NCBI RefSeq assembly: GCF_015244745.1 | Contig: NZ_JABCQI010000006.1 | Location: 182,896-246,895, forward strand | Length of the DNA: 64,000 nt | DNA from: Gluconobacter cadivus | GTDB taxonomy: Bacteria > Pseudomonadota > Alphaproteobacteria > Acetobacterales > Acetobacteraceae | Direction: 5' to 3' | In this document: one piece after another, positions 9,539 to 19,848 of the stretch | Position numbering within the stretch: position 1 is the first letter of the stretch | Layout of the letters: every line of letters starts with the position of its first letter | Notes under the pieces: generated by a model | The model's database searches: none | What the model was told of the DNA's origin: nothing | Seen by the model: the letters and a program-made list of their open reading frames with translations, nothing else | Program-made: the position numbers and the translations under genes

Positions 9539-9984
9539 ATGGCGACGGAAAAATCGTCATAGTTGATCTTGAAGGTGTTGCTTCACAACTTGTCAGTCGC
9601 GCCATATCTCAGGCTGACCTAGTGATTGTACCGATGCAGGCAACAGCATTGGACGCTGAGATTGGTTCGGAAGCCTTGGCTCTCGTAAGAGAAGAAGAGG
9701 ATGCTCTCGGAAGAACGATCCGTCATGCTGTGGTGCTTACAAAAACAAGTGCCGCGATAAAAAGTCGCGTTCAGAAAGATCTTGAAAGCCAGCTCAAATC
9801 GGAAGGCATCGACCTCATACAACCGTCATTAGTCTCCAGGGCAGCCTTTTCTGAGCTATTTGCCTATGGGGGCGATTTGACATCAATGCTCGAAAATAAA
9901 GAGATGACGACAGGCGGAAAAGTGGACAAGGCCCTAGAAAACGCAAGGGGTTTTGCGGAGGCTGTATATGACCGGCTCAAATAG
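9316..9984 (+). CDS. parA: ParA-family partition ATPase
   Basis: 222 residues, starting at ATG 9316 with GGAGA (9306-9310) before it. The deviant Walker A motif SPKGGVGKST lies at residues 8-17. The Walker A' region is LDCDPNHSLTRWA, and IVIVDLEGVASQLV is the Walker B region. This is the short ParA type (ParA Ib/ParF-like, lacking an N-terminal HTH) that drives plasmid segregation by patterning on the nucleoid. It overlaps the next gene by 17 bases. The flanking CCGG repeats are the likely centromere, and regulation is then probably by the small DNA-binding partner. Confidence 0.9.
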   Translation: MPVIVMASPKGGVGKSTCAVLLATEFARMHAEVTVLDCDPNHSLTRWASRSIPSGIRLVSDVGRSEIVQTIKRADGDGKIVIVDLEGVASQLVSRAISQADLVIVPMQATALDAEIGSEALALVREEEDALGRTIRHAVVLTKTSAAIKSRVQKDLESQLKSEGIDLIQPSLVSRAAFSELFAYGGDLTSMLENKEMTTGGKVDKALENARGFAEAVYDRLK

Positions 9985-10246
9985 ACTTGCTGGACTACGG
10001 GCACGTCCGAAAGACGAAAGCGTGCAGCAAACTAAGATAGTGGATGCTGTAGGGGAGGCTCATGGCTTCTTAGATCGCACCCCGCGACGTAAGCCTGGTC
10101 GGAAGCCCAGCCCTAGAACCTATCAGATTCACCCCAAAATCATGCCAGAGATTGGGGACGCGATAGCCGGTGAGGCCGAGCGTCTAGGCATCACGCAAGG
10201 CGCGCTGATCGAAATTATGTGGCGCTCCTACAGCAAACAAAAATAA
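9968..10246 (+). CDS. Small ParB-type centromere-binding protein (ribbon-helix-helix-like)
   Basis: 92 residues from ATG 9968, preceded by GGAGG at 9957-9961, so I prefer it to the earlier TTG at 9953. The N-terminal half is basic and probably disordered (RRKPGRKPSPRTY). The C-terminal half looks like a ribbon-helix-helix fold (strand TYQIH, then two helices ending IEIMWRSYSKQ). Such small proteins pair with short ParA ATPases (ParG/ParR-like) and also repress the operon. The identity is inferred from gene order and predicted fold. Confidence 0.72.
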   Translation: MTGSNRLAGLRARPKDESVQQTKIVDAVGEAHGFLDRTPRRKPGRKPSPRTYQIHPKIMPEIGDAIAGEAERLGITQGALIEIMWRSYSKQK

Positions 10247-10454
10247 GAAGATTATTATTAATACCGGAATTAATTATATTACCGGTATTAAATATATAAT
10301 CTGAATTTAATCTAATACCGGTTTTATACCCTTTATTAGAAATCTGGTTTTGTCAGAGATGTTCCTGAAATGCCAAAAGTCGTGGTCTAACCTAGCCTCC
10401 TAAGACTCTTGGCAAGAGTACCTTCGATAATTTTCTTGCCTTAAGTCCTTTTTT
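10247..10454. other. AT-rich spacer between partition locus and SOS cassette
   Basis: The first 80 bases hold the three downstream CCGG sites of the partition locus. The rest shows no gene; it leads into the promoter region of imuA. Confidence 0.5.
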
Positions 10455-10469
10455 GTTCTCTTTCTGTTC
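10455..10469 (+). promoter_or_regulatory. LexA (SOS) box, GTTC-N7-GTTC
   Basis: The sequence GTTC TCTTTCT GTTC matches the alphaproteobacterial LexA operator exactly and lies 19-33 bases before the imuA start. The second half-site is also part of a perfect inverted repeat GTTCTC-GTTAAG-GAGAAC (10466-10483) that contains the ribosome-binding site. Confidence 0.88.
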
Positions 10470-10487
10470 TCGTTAAGGAGAACATGA

Positions 10488-11279
10488 ATGACAACGGACG
10501 CCCTGGCGCGACTGCGCGAGCAGGTCCGACGCCTGGAGCGTCGAAACCTGTCCCATTCCCATAGTGACACACTCGCCACAGGGCACTCTGCCGTCGATAC
10601 CCATCTCGGCGGCGGCCTCAGGACCGGCAGCCTGCATGACTTTCTGATCTCTGATCCTCTGGAGATCGGGGCCAGTCTCGCCATGCTGCTGCCCATCCTG
10701 AAAGAGGGCAGGGGGCCGGTCTTCTGGATCAGCGATACACCGGCCGAATTGAATGTCTTGGGACTGCACCAGTCCGGTCTGTCCCAAGATACTCTGGTCT
10801 GCATTGAAACAGACACCACCGGCCTGCTCGCTGTCGCCGAAGACGTGTTGCGCGGACCAGAGCGCGCACTGGCCGTCATTACTGGCAGCCACGTTCCAAC
10901 CCTCAAGGAAACCCGTCGCCTTAATCTGACTGTGGAGGCGAGTGGCAACACAGGCTTCTTCCTGCGTTCGGCACCCCTTGCGCGCGCTCCCGGGAAAGAT
11001 CCCTGCGCGTGCGCCACGCGCTGGCGGATCCTCTCTCATCCCTCAGCACCACGAATGTTTCCGGGACTGGCCATGCCGCTTCCCGGTTCCCGACGCCTTT
11101 CTGCCGCGCTGCTGCGGGTGAGGGGAGGCCGCCCCGCTCACTGGATCCTTGACTGTACCGATCATGCGCCGCTTTCTCGCTCTCTGGATGCCCTTCTGGC
11201 GCACCGAGCGCCTTCAGCTCTCCCGTCCGGAAGACTTCCCGGCCGACAGGCCCCTGGTCGTGCACGCGCCAGCGCATAA
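10488..11279 (+). CDS. imuA: ImuA, SOS mutasome accessory protein
   Basis: 263 residues from ATG 10488, with AAGGAG 8 bases upstream. The protein has the RecA/SulA-like core of ImuA: LGGGLRTGSLHDF in the place of the P-loop (no GKT, so ATP binding is doubtful, as in the family), GPVFWISD, and a C-terminal RGGRPAHWILD. ImuA works with ImuB and DnaE2 in error-prone lesion bypass. The frame runs 116 bases into imuB, a longer overlap than usual, so the last ~35 residues (low-complexity RPSGR-type sequence) may not be conserved. It is under the LexA box at 10455. Confidence 0.88.
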   Translation: MTTDALARLREQVRRLERRNLSHSHSDTLATGHSAVDTHLGGGLRTGSLHDFLISDPLEIGASLAMLLPILKEGRGPVFWISDTPAELNVLGLHQSGLSQDTLVCIETDTTGLLAVAEDVLRGPERALAVITGSHVPTLKETRRLNLTVEASGNTGFFLRSAPLARAPGKDPCACATRWRILSHPSAPRMFPGLAMPLPGSRRLSAALLRVRGGRPAHWILDCTDHAPLSRSLDALLAHRAPSALPSGRLPGRQAPGRARASA

Positions 11280-12693
11280 CCGTCAGACCATCACCGGTCT
11301 CAGTCCGGCCGCCCTCGCGGCGGGGCTGAGACAGGGACTGTCGCTGGCGCAGGCGCGCTCCCTGATGCCGGATCTTCTGACCGCAGAAGAAGACGCCGAA
11401 GCACAGAGGGTCGCGCTGACCGATCTGTGCTCCTGGCTGATCTGGCTGTCACCCCTGCCTGCGTTTGATGCTCCGGACGGCCTCTACAGCGATACCACCG
11501 GCTGCGCCCATCTTTATGGCGGCGAAGCGGCCATGCTGGATCTCGTCAGAGAACGCCTGAAGGCGAGGGGGCATTCCTGCTCCGTGGCGCTGAGCGATAC
11601 GGCCGCTGCCTCACGCGCTCTGGCCCGCTCGGGGATCGACCGGATCTGTCTCGTGTCTTCCGGGCAGCAGAAAGAGGCCTTGCACCCGTTGCCCTGTTCA
11701 GCGCTTCCTTTGCCAGAAAAGACACTCTCCAGCCTCACCCGGCTCGGCCTGACCACCATTGGCGCCCTTGCAGATCTCCCACGCGCGCCTCTGGCCAAAC
11801 GCTTTGGGGCAGAGCTTCTGACCTGCCTCGATGAGGCTCTGGGACGGCAGGTCCGCCCGCTCGGCGTCTTTCAGCCTGCGGACCGGATCTCCCTGACCCG
11901 GTCTCTGGTCGAGCCGATCAGCACGCCGGGGGCCATTGCCACAGTGATTGCAGCCCTTGTGCCGGTTGTCTGCGAAAAGCTGGTGGCACGCGGGGAGGGG
12001 GCGCGGCAGCTCGACCTTCTCTGTGTTCGCGTGGACGGATCCATCCAGGCCGTCCGCGTGGGGACGTCCGATCCGACGGCTGACATCACGCGTTTGACGC
12101 GCCTGCTGAAGGAGCAGATCCCGCAGATCGCACCCGAGTTCGGAATTGAAACCATCATCCTGACCGTCAGCGCAAGCGAGCCTTTGGAAGCCGGACCTGA
12201 GCACTCTGTCCTGCCGGACGAAGCAGGATCCTCTGAAACGGGCCTCCCGGCCTCTCTGATCGACCGGTTACTGAATCGTCCGGGCGTTGTTTCGGTTCAC
12301 CAGCTCGCGCCCCAGTTTTCCGCCTGGCCAGAAGACGGACGGTCTCGCGTTTCTCCAGGCAACATGGCAAAACCGCCTTTCGCGAGCCAGATGCTCTGGG
12401 CGCGGCCGAACATTGTGTTCGATCTGCCCGTCCGGGTGCAGGTGACTGCCCTGCTTCCGGACGGTGCGCCCCGCCAGTTCGTCCTGAAACGACAGACGCA
12501 TCGCATTGCTGCGGCCGATGGCCCCGAACGACTGCTGGGGGAATGGTGGCAGTCCGCCGAAAGCTACGGCGCAATCCGCGACTACTGGCAGGTCGAGACC
12601 ACGACCGGCCTGCGCCTGTGGCTGTTTCGCAAAGGCGACGGAGTCCACGGCTGGTCCGGTTCGGGCGCGTGGTTTCTTCAGGGGATCTTCTGA
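11164..12693 (+). CDS. imuB: ImuB, Y-family polymerase-like mutasome scaffold
   Basis: 509 residues from ATG 11164 (MRRFLALWMPFW). The frame is open five codons further upstream to a TTG, but the ATG start matches the family. The N-terminal Y-family fold lacks the usual acidic metal-binding motif, as ImuB proteins do: they are catalytically dead and link DnaE2 to the beta clamp. A helix-hairpin-helix-like stretch (TRLGLTTIGALADLPRAPLA) lies around residue 190. The stop overlaps the following ATG as TGATG. Confidence 0.9.
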   Translation: MRRFLALWMPFWRTERLQLSRPEDFPADRPLVVHAPAHNRQTITGLSPAALAAGLRQGLSLAQARSLMPDLLTAEEDAEAQRVALTDLCSWLIWLSPLPAFDAPDGLYSDTTGCAHLYGGEAAMLDLVRERLKARGHSCSVALSDTAAASRALARSGIDRICLVSSGQQKEALHPLPCSALPLPEKTLSSLTRLGLTTIGALADLPRAPLAKRFGAELLTCLDEALGRQVRPLGVFQPADRISLTRSLVEPISTPGAIATVIAALVPVVCEKLVARGEGARQLDLLCVRVDGSIQAVRVGTSDPTADITRLTRLLKEQIPQIAPEFGIETIILTVSASEPLEAGPEHSVLPDEAGSSETGLPASLIDRLLNRPGVVSVHQLAPQFSAWPEDGRSRVSPGNMAKPPFASQMLWARPNIVFDLPVRVQVTALLPDGAPRQFVLKRQTHRIAAADGPERLLGEWWQSAESYGAIRDYWQVETTTGLRLWLFRKGDGVHGWSGSGAWFLQGIF

Positions 12694-12926
12694 TGGACCC
12701 CCGTGATGATCTGATCCTGGCCAGCACCTCGGATGTGGCCGAAGTCCTGATGCACGCGCTGTGTTACGACGGACGCAGGCGCACGCATGATGCTGCCGAG
12801 TTGATGGCGCGTCTGGTGGCCGAACGGCTGGTCGCCTATCTCGAACGCTCCGGCTTCGTGGTCATGCGCGCTCCCACGAGTAACGTACCAGACAGCAGCC
12901 GGCACCCACATCCCCACAGGCGCTAG
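12693..12926 (+). CDS. 77-residue protein between imuB and dnaE2
   Basis: Starts at ATG 12693, sharing one base with the imuB stop, and ends three bases before the dnaE2 start. The body is helical (DVAEVLMHALCYDGRRRTHD), with a His/Pro-rich tail. I do not recognise a family. Tight coupling on both sides argues that it is translated and may be an extra mutasome part; it could also be a regulator of dnaE2 translation. Confidence 0.6.
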   Translation: MDPRDDLILASTSDVAEVLMHALCYDGRRRTHDAAELMARLVAERLVAYLERSGFVVMRAPTSNVPDSSRHPHPHRR

Positions 12927-12929
12927 ACC

Positions 12930-15900
12930 ATGAGCGTGCCTTACGTCGAATTGCAAGTGACGTCCTCGTTTTCGTTCCTGCGCTCGGGCAGCCAGCCGGA
13001 TGAGCTGATGTTCCAAGCGAAAGCCCTGGGCTATGACACGATCGGTCTGACCGACTGGAACACCGTGGCCGGGGTCATCCGCGCCCATCTGGCGGCGCGG
13101 GAGGCGGGTCTCCGCCTTTTGCCCGGATGCCGCCTCTCTTTGCGCGATGGCAGCGCGCTCCTGGTGTATCCGCGCAATCGTGCGGGCTGGGCAGGTCTGT
13201 GCCAGCTTCTGACCCTTGGCCATCACCGGGGCGAGCGGGACGTGTTTCTTCTGGGCTGGGAGGATCTCGTCGCCGCGGCCCCGGACCTCCTCCTGATCCT
13301 GTTGCCGCCCGAGGACCTGGCAGCGCTTCCCGGGCACGTTAAGAGCCTGCTGGATCTGCCCGGACAAAGGGCAGCCGAAGAAGAGAGCCGGTTTCTCGCG
13401 CTGACGATGCTCCGGCAGCCGGGAGATCTCGCGCGGCTTCACGCACTTGCGGCGTTCAGTGCGGCACAAGGTCTGGCCTGCGTTGTGACGGGGGATGTTC
13501 TCTACCACGATGCACGCCGGCACGTTCTTCAGGACGTGGTCACGGCGATCCGGGAAGGCTGCACCGTCGATGCTCTCGGCAACCGCCGTCACGTCCACGC
13601 CGATCGCCATCTGAAAGCCCCTGAAGAGCAGGCACGACTGTTTGCCGTCTTTCCTGACGCTCTGGCCAACACACGGCGAATTGCCGAGGCCTGCACGTTC
13701 AGTCTGGATGACCTGACGTACCAGTATCCGACCGAAGCCGAGAGATCGGGCGAAAGCGCGCAGGACACCCTGACACGCCTGGTCGAAGCCGCACTGCCGC
13801 GTCGCTATCCGGCCGGGGCGCCGCCTGAGGTCGAGGCGCAGATCGCCCATGAACTGAGGCTGATCGGCTCTCTGTCCTACGCACCGTATTTCCTGACCGT
13901 GAATACGATCGTGCGTCATGCCCGCTCACTCGGGATTGTCTGTCAGGGGCGCGGATCCGCCGCGAACTCGGCGGTCTGCTATGTTTTGGGCATCACGAGT
14001 ATTGATCCGGTTCGCTCGGGCCTGCTGTTCGAGCGGTTCATCTCAGCCGAACGGCAGGAACCGCCCGACATCGACGTCGATTTCGAGAGTGACCGCCGAG
14101 AGGAAGTGATCCAGTGGATCTATCGTCACTATGGTCGCCATCGCGCGGCCCTGTGTGCGACCGTGCAGCGCTATCAGCCCAAAGGGGCGTTGCGCGAGGT
14201 CGGCAAGGTGCTGGGCCTGCCGGAGGACCTGACCGGCCAGCTTTCCAAACATATTGCCTCGTCCCTGCCGGATCCGGATCTTTGCAAGGCGCGCGCTGCC
14301 GACCTTGGCCTGAACCTGAAGGACAGACGCCTCAGCCTGACGTTTCATCTTGCCCGCCAGCTTCTCGGCTTCCCGCGCCAGCTTGGGACGCATCCGGGCG
14401 GATTTGTGCTGACCGAGGATCGCCTGGACGAGCTCGTGCCTCTGATGCCGACGGCCATGGACGGACGGCAGATCATCGTCTGGGACAAAGATGACATCGA
14501 CGTTTTGCGGTTCATGAAAGTCGATGTCCTGGGTCTGGGGATGCTGGGCTGTCTGCGGCGAGGGTTCGAGCTGCTGCACACCGTGTATCAGACCCGTATG
14601 GATCTCGCTTCGATCCCGGCCGAGGATCCGCAGACCTATCGCATGATCCAGAAAGCGGACACACTCGGGACATTCCAGATCGAAAGCCGGGCGCAGATGT
14701 CCATGCTGCCGCGCATGAAGCCCCGGACTTTCTATGATCTGGTGATTCAGGTGGCGATTGTCCGGCCTGGTCCGATCCAGGGCGACATGGTGCATCCTTA
14801 TCTCCGCCGAAGAGAGAAGCTGGAACCTGTCACCTATCCGTCCGAGACCCTACGCGGCATTCTCGGGAAAACCCTCGGTGTCCCGCTGTTCCAAGAGCAG
14901 GCCATGCAGGTGGCGATCCACTGCGCGGGCTTTACACCAGGCGAGGCGGACCAGCTCCGCCGTGCGATGGCGACGTTCAAAATGACAGGCGGGGTGTCAC
15001 CGTTTCGGGACAAGCTGGTGAACGGGATGCTCGCCAATGGGTATGAGCAGGGGTTCGCCGAGCAGACCTTCGCGCAGCTCGAAGGTTTTGGCAGCTATGG
15101 CTTTCCGGAAAGCCATGCCGCCTCCTTTGCCCTGATTGCCTATGCGTCCGCCTGGATGAAACATCACTACCCGGATGTGTTCTGTGCAGCCCTGCTGAAC
15201 AGCCAGCCCATGGGGTTTTATGCGCCGTCACAGATTGTTCAGGACGCGCAACGCCATGGCGTCGAGGTCCGGCCGATCTGTATCAATGCCTCACGATGGG
15301 ATTGCACGCTGGAACGTAGCGGTACGTCTTTACGTAAAGCCGTAAGGATTGGCTTTCGCATGGTGCGGGGGCTTGCGAACGGCCATGGGGCCGCCCTAAT
15401 CGCGTCTCGGATGCCGGATTACGAGAGTATTGACGATGTGTGGCGCCGTGCCGATGTGCCGGTCTCAGCCCTGGAATGTCTGGCGGAAGCAGATGCCTTC
15501 CGGGTGTTTGGACAGATGCGCCGTGCTGCACTCTGGTCGATCAAAGGGCTCGCGGACACGGCCCTGCCGTTGTTCGAAGCGGCGGACCGGGGTCGGAACT
15601 TTCCGCTGCCAGAAGCGATCGAGCCCGAGATTGCCCTGCCGCAGATGTCAGAGCGGGCCTCAGTGCATGAGGACTATCGGGCGACAGGACTCAGTCTGAA
15701 CGGGCATCCTGTCGCATTCCTTCGAGACGGCTTACGAAAAGAGGGGGTCGTTCGTTGTGGGGATCTGCCGTACCTGCGGGATGGGCGCCGGATCCAGCTT
15801 ACGGGTCTTGTGCTGATGCGGCAGAGGCCAGGGACGGCCAACGGCACCATGTTCGTCACGATCGAAGATGAAACCGGCACGGCCAATCTGATTGTCTGGA

Positions 15901-16070
15901 AGAATGTGCAGGAGACATACCGTCGTCCTCTTCTTGCGTCCCGGCTTCTGGCCTGTAAGGGGCGGCTACAGAAAGAGGGCGAGGTGATCCATGTCGTTGT
16001 GCTCAGTCTGGAAGACCGAACGCCTCAGCTTCAGGGATCGGAGCTACTGAAGGCACGGGACTTCCGATAG
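12930..16070 (+). CDS. dnaE2: Error-prone DNA polymerase III alpha subunit DnaE2
   Basis: 1046 residues, the usual length of DnaE2 (shorter than replicative DnaE). An N-terminal PHP domain (from [17 protein letters not shown]) is followed by the C-family polymerase palm with catalytic aspartates in [13 protein letters not shown] near residue 380. Finger motifs ([20 protein letters not shown]) and a C-terminal OB-fold ([20 protein letters not shown]) complete it. It carries out translesion synthesis together with ImuA/ImuB during the SOS response. It is the last gene of the LexA-controlled operon and is followed by a terminator. Confidence 0.95.
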   Translation: MSVPYVELQVTSSFSFLRSGSQPDELMFQAKALGYDTIGLTDWNTVAGVIRAHLAAREAGLRLLPGCRLSLRDGSALLVYPRNRAGWAGLCQLLTLGHHRGERDVFLLGWEDLVAAAPDLLLILLPPEDLAALPGHVKSLLDLPGQRAAEEESRFLALTMLRQPGDLARLHALAAFSAAQGLACVVTGDVLYHDARRHVLQDVVTAIREGCTVDALGNRRHVHADRHLKAPEEQARLFAVFPDALANTRRIAEACTFSLDDLTYQYPTEAERSGESAQDTLTRLVEAALPRRYPAGAPPEVEAQIAHELRLIGSLSYAPYFLTVNTIVRHARSLGIVCQGRGSAANSAVCYVLGITSIDPVRSGLLFERFISAERQEPPDIDVDFESDRREEVIQWIYRHYGRHRAALCATVQRYQPKGALREVGKVLGLPEDLTGQLSKHIASSLPDPDLCKARAADLGLNLKDRRLSLTFHLARQLLGFPRQLGTHPGGFVLTEDRLDELVPLMPTAMDGRQIIVWDKDDIDVLRFMKVDVLGLGMLGCLRRGFELLHTVYQTRMDLASIPAEDPQTYRMIQKADTLGTFQIESRAQMSMLPRMKPRTFYDLVIQVAIVRPGPIQGDMVHPYLRRREKLEPVTYPSETLRGILGKTLGVPLFQEQAMQVAIHCAGFTPGEADQLRRAMATFKMTGGVSPFRDKLVNGMLANGYEQGFAEQTFAQLEGFGSYGFPESHAASFALIAYASAWMKHHYPDVFCAALLNSQPMGFYAPSQIVQDAQRHGVEVRPICINASRWDCTLERSGTSLRKAVRIGFRMVRGLANGHGAALIASRMPDYESIDDVWRRADVPVSALECLAEADAFRVFGQMRRAALWSIKGLADTALPLFEAADRGRNFPLPEAIEPEIALPQMSERASVHEDYRATGLSLNGHPVAFLRDGLRKEGVVRCGDLPYLRDGRRIQLTGLVLMRQRPGTANGTMFVTIEDETGTANLIVWKNVQETYRRPLLASRLLACKGRLQKEGEVIHVVVLSLEDRTPQLQGSELLKARDFR

Positions 16071-16078
16071 GAAGCGTA

Positions 16079-16104
16079 ATCGGTTGGACCGATCTTTGTT
16101 TTTA
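16079..16104 (+). terminator. Rho-independent terminator after dnaE2
   Basis: A stem ATCGGT / ACCGAT with a 3-base loop (16079-16093) is followed by CTTTGTTTTTA, nine bases after the dnaE2 stop. The stem is short but the T-run and position fit. Confidence 0.65.
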
Positions 16105-16261
16105 GAATGAAGAAATTTCTGTTGGTGTTGAACCTGTGGACTTGTGGGCAGAACCGCGCCTGTGGTCAACCTGCAGGGCTGTCTATCAGGACGCGAGCGA
16201 CCGTGAAACGGCTGTCCATAAGTCCACAGGATTTACGCACGTCGAAAGTCAAATCAGGACA

Positions 16262-16666
16262 TCATTCATGCGGTTGTGACGGTGCCTCAAACTTTACGAC
16301 TGAGACCCGGGCGTTCGAGTATGGCGTAGCGGACGGATCAGGATGCGTGATGATGTCTGAACCCGCAGCGGCGGCAAGCAGCGTGCCGAAATACGGATCG
16401 TTTTCTTCTGCGATCGAGAGGATCTCGTCCGCGCTTACCGGCGCTCCAAACTCTTTTCCGAGTTTGCTCAGGATATAATTGTTCAGCACCGCATGAATCA
16501 TGAATGGCTGGTTCCGGAGAGACAGCAGAGCTAACAGATCCTCTGGCATGTTTTCGTCAGGCTCAGCCTCCATAACGGCATCCACGTTATCGAGCAGAAC
16601 GTGCAGCACGACGCCATATATCGTGATCTCCAACACGCGCCGCCCACTGATCTCTGTATCGGTCAT
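16262..16666 (-). CDS. Hypothetical protein, 134 residues
   Basis: Starts at ATG 16666 with AGGAGGA seven bases before it, which decides this start over an upstream in-frame one. It is acidic and without membrane segments. The first part (GRRVLEITIYGVVLHVLLDN) looks beta-rich, and the middle is helical. I do not recognise a family. It is convergent with dnaE2. The name and function stay open. Confidence 0.6.
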   Translation of the reverse strand: MTDTEISGRRVLEITIYGVVLHVLLDNVDAVMEAEPDENMPEDLLALLSLRNQPFMIHAVLNNYILSKLGKEFGAPVSADEILSIAEENDPYFGTLLAAAAGSDIITHPDPSATPYSNARVSVVKFEAPSQPHE

Positions 16667-16725
16667 TTCTGATCCTCCTGTTTGATGACAGGAGGAGGGG
16701 AGCTGTCTCAAAAGGGGGAAAGCGG

Positions 16726-16846
16726 AATGTCGGCTTTGTGTAGGGCGATCGGTAAAACCGGACATGCACACGGACGACCCTCGCGAAGGCTTTCACCCCA
16801 TTCCGATCGTTCAAATAAACCGTGAGACATTCTGAAAGCCGACATT
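16726..16846. repeat. 12-bp perfect inverted repeat, AATGTCGGCTTT, with a 97-base loop
   Basis: AATGTCGGCTTT at 16726-16737 is repeated in reverse complement at 16835-16846. The motif (ATGTCSGCTTT) belongs to the interspersed family seen again near 20.2, 24.6, 52.1, 62.7 and 63.8 kb. It lies upstream of the hypothetical gene and just before the tRNA-like fragment. Confidence 0.6.
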
Positions 16847-16889
16847 TGCTCATGAATCAGCCAAGCGCCAGCTAATTGATTCAGTGTAC

Positions 16890-16915
16890 GTGTTCGAATC
16901 CCACTTGGTCCGCCA
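16890..16915 (+). other. tRNA 3'-end fragment (candidate attachment site)
   Basis: The bases read GTTCGAATCCCAC followed by an acceptor-like end and CCA, as in the T-loop and 3' end of a tRNA gene. The 5' arm of the T-stem does not pair with CCCAC and no tRNA body lies upstream, so this is only the distal part. Such fragments are left at tRNA-targeted integration sites. The arsenic cluster begins about 100 bases later. Confidence 0.55.
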
Positions 16916-17019
16916 GCCCCGCCGATTGTACGCTATACTACGCTACAGCGACCAAAACACCGCCAATCACCGTATCATTTGCCACGCTGATTTTTCAGTG
17001 GTTGTTCCCGTCGGTTCGT

Positions 17020-17756
17020 TCAGGTGAGTGCTATACTCGACAGGTCGGTAGCAGCATCAATCGGTGTGCCTGCTTCCTTTCGCTCCGAATATCGATCAAC
17101 GAGTTGCGCGGCATGCGGACGAAGCAGCACGGTGAAGCGCACCAGCTCCTCCATCACGTCCACGATCCGGTCGTAATAGCTGGACGGCTTCATCCGGCCG
17201 GCGTCGTCAAACTCATTGAACGCCTTTGGGACCGACGACTGGTTGGGAATCGTCACCATCCGCATCCAGCGGCCGAGGACGCGCAGCGTGTTGACGCTGT
17301 TGAACGACTGCGATCCAGCCGACACCTGCATAACGGCGAGCGTGCGGCCCTGCGTTGGGCGCATCCCGCCCATCGACAGCGGAAGGTGATCGACTTGCAG
17401 CTTCATGATGCCGGTAATCTGGCCGTGCCGCTCGGGGCTGCACCACACATGCCCCTCAGACCACATCGAAAGATCGCGCAGCTCACGGACGGCCGGGTGA
17501 TCGTCTCTTGTCACTTGATCGGGCAGCGGCAGCGTGGCGGGGTCAAAAATGCGCGTCTCGCAGCCGAAGAATTGCAGCAGGCGGGCCGCTTCCTCGATAC
17601 AGAGACGCGAATAGGATCGTTCCCGTAAGGAGCCGTAGAGCAGCAAGATACGCGGCGGCGGATCACCAGAGCCCAGCCCGAGGGCGGGACGTTGGCGCGC
17701 ATAACGCCGATCGAGCACGGGCAGATGATCGGGATCAGAGAGCGTGCGGAGCGGCA

Positions 17757-17757
<1 letters not shown>
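17020..17757 (-). CDS. arsH: ArsH, NADPH-dependent FMN reductase / organoarsenical oxidase
   Basis: 245 residues from ATG 17757; this ATG overlaps the arsB stop as TAATG. The flavodoxin-like signature [20 protein letters not shown] binds FMN, and [20 protein letters not shown] and [19 protein letters not shown] are typical of ArsH. ArsH oxidises trivalent methylated arsenicals and provides resistance. The C-terminus is the normal extension of proteobacterial ArsH (around residues 210-245). It is the last gene of the arsRCBH operon. Confidence 0.93.
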
Positions 17758-19039
<1,282 letters not shown>

Positions 19040-19040
<1 letters not shown>

Positions 19041-19468
19041 CAGGGGATGCGCTGACCCGAGACGTTCACGACCTTTTCGCCGTCTTCCTTGGTAAACGCC
19101 CCCTGTTGCGGCTCGGGCAGCAGATCAAGGACCGCTTCGGAAGGTCGGCACAGCTTTACGCCGAGCGGTGAGATGACCAGCGGCCGGTTGATGAGGACCG
19201 GATGCGCCATCATCGCGTCCACCAGTGCGTCGTCCGACAGCGACGTGTCGCCCAATCCCAGCTCCGCATAGGGCGTGCCCTTCTCACGCAGCAGATCGCG
19301 GGGCCTGATCCCGGCGCGATCGATCAGCTCGACCAGCAGCGCGCGCGAGGGCGGCGTCTTCAGATATTCGACCACATGCGGCTCGAGGCCGGCATTGCGG
19401 ATCTTCGCCAGCGTGTTGCGCGACGTGCCGCACTCGGGGTTGTGATAGATCACGATATCGACGGCCAC
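19040..19468 (-). CDS. arsC: ArsC, glutaredoxin-dependent arsenate reductase
   Basis: 142 residues from a GTG start at 19468, preceded by AAAGGA. The frame is open further upstream, but the family starts here ([20 protein letters not shown]). The catalytic cysteine is in HNPECGTS, near residue 12, and the three family arginines are plausible in the conserved blocks around NRPLVISP and LCRPSE. It reduces As(V) to As(III) for export by ArsB. Confidence 0.93.
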
Positions 19469-19479
19469 GGGGCGTCCTT

Positions 19480-19812
19480 TCAGCAGCAGGGGGTGAGTTC
19501 GGCCAGGAGCGGCGCGCACAGTTCAGACGAGCCGGCGCAGCAGTCTTTGACGAGGAACAGCGTTAGCGCGCGCAGCCCATCCAGATCGGCCCGGTAGATG
19601 ATCGACCGACTATGCCGTTCGGAGCGCACAATGCCGGCGCGCGCGAGAATGCCGAGGTGCGCAGACATCGTGTTCTGCGGCACGTCGAGTTGGCGAGCAA
19701 TTTCGCCAGCAGCCAGGCCGGCTGGTTCGTGGCGGACAAGCAGACGGAACACGTCGAGGCGCGTACCCTGAGCGAGCGCCCCAAAGGCGGCAATGGCAGC
19801 TTCTGATTCCAT
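19480..19812 (-). CDS. arsR: ArsR, arsenite-responsive repressor
   Basis: 110 residues from ATG 19812. The winged-helix domain includes AAGEIARQLDVPQNTMSAHL. The usual ELCVCD sensor in the recognition helix is absent; cysteines are instead at the C-terminal end (DCC, then ELC, then a final CC). This resembles the Acidithiobacillus-type ArsR, whose arsenite site is C-terminal. An alternative TTG start at 19848 would add 12 residues. A palindrome over the start codon is the likely operator. Confidence 0.9.
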   Translation of the reverse strand: MESEAAIAAFGALAQGTRLDVFRLLVRHEPAGLAAGEIARQLDVPQNTMSAHLGILARAGIVRSERHSRSIIYRADLDGLRALTLFLVKDCCAGSSELCAPLLAELTPCC

Positions 19813-19834
19813 ATATCCAGCATATTGGATATAT
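19811..19834. promoter_or_regulatory. ArsR operator: ATATATCCA-N6-TGGATATAT
   Basis: A perfect inverted repeat with 9-base arms and a 6-base spacer overlaps the arsR start codon. No ribosome-binding site is seen before that ATG, so either the transcript is nearly leaderless or a start further upstream is used. Confidence 0.75.
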
Positions 19835-19848
19835 TGGTCTCTGTGCAA

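Larger units (their letters stand above)
8757..10321. repeat. Centromere-like array of ACCGG motifs flanking parA-parB
   Basis: AT-rich sequence with recurring CCGG cores, mostly in AATACCGGT or near variants: cores at 8757, 8786, 8822, 8840 (upstream of the parA remnant), 9179, 9197, 9269, 9287 (upstream of parA) and 10264, 10282, 10318 (downstream of the parB-like gene). Plasmid partition loci use such short repeats as parS-type sites and as operators for autoregulation. The function is inferred from position and repetition. Confidence 0.6.

Noticed and set aside
12678..14795. Minus-strand frames of 413 and 250 residues across dnaE2
   Set aside because: Low-complexity composition without motifs, opposite well-defined polymerase domains.
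16860..16920. Possible complete tRNA gene
   Set aside because: Only the T-loop and 3' end match; the T-stem does not pair and no anticodon arm is present.
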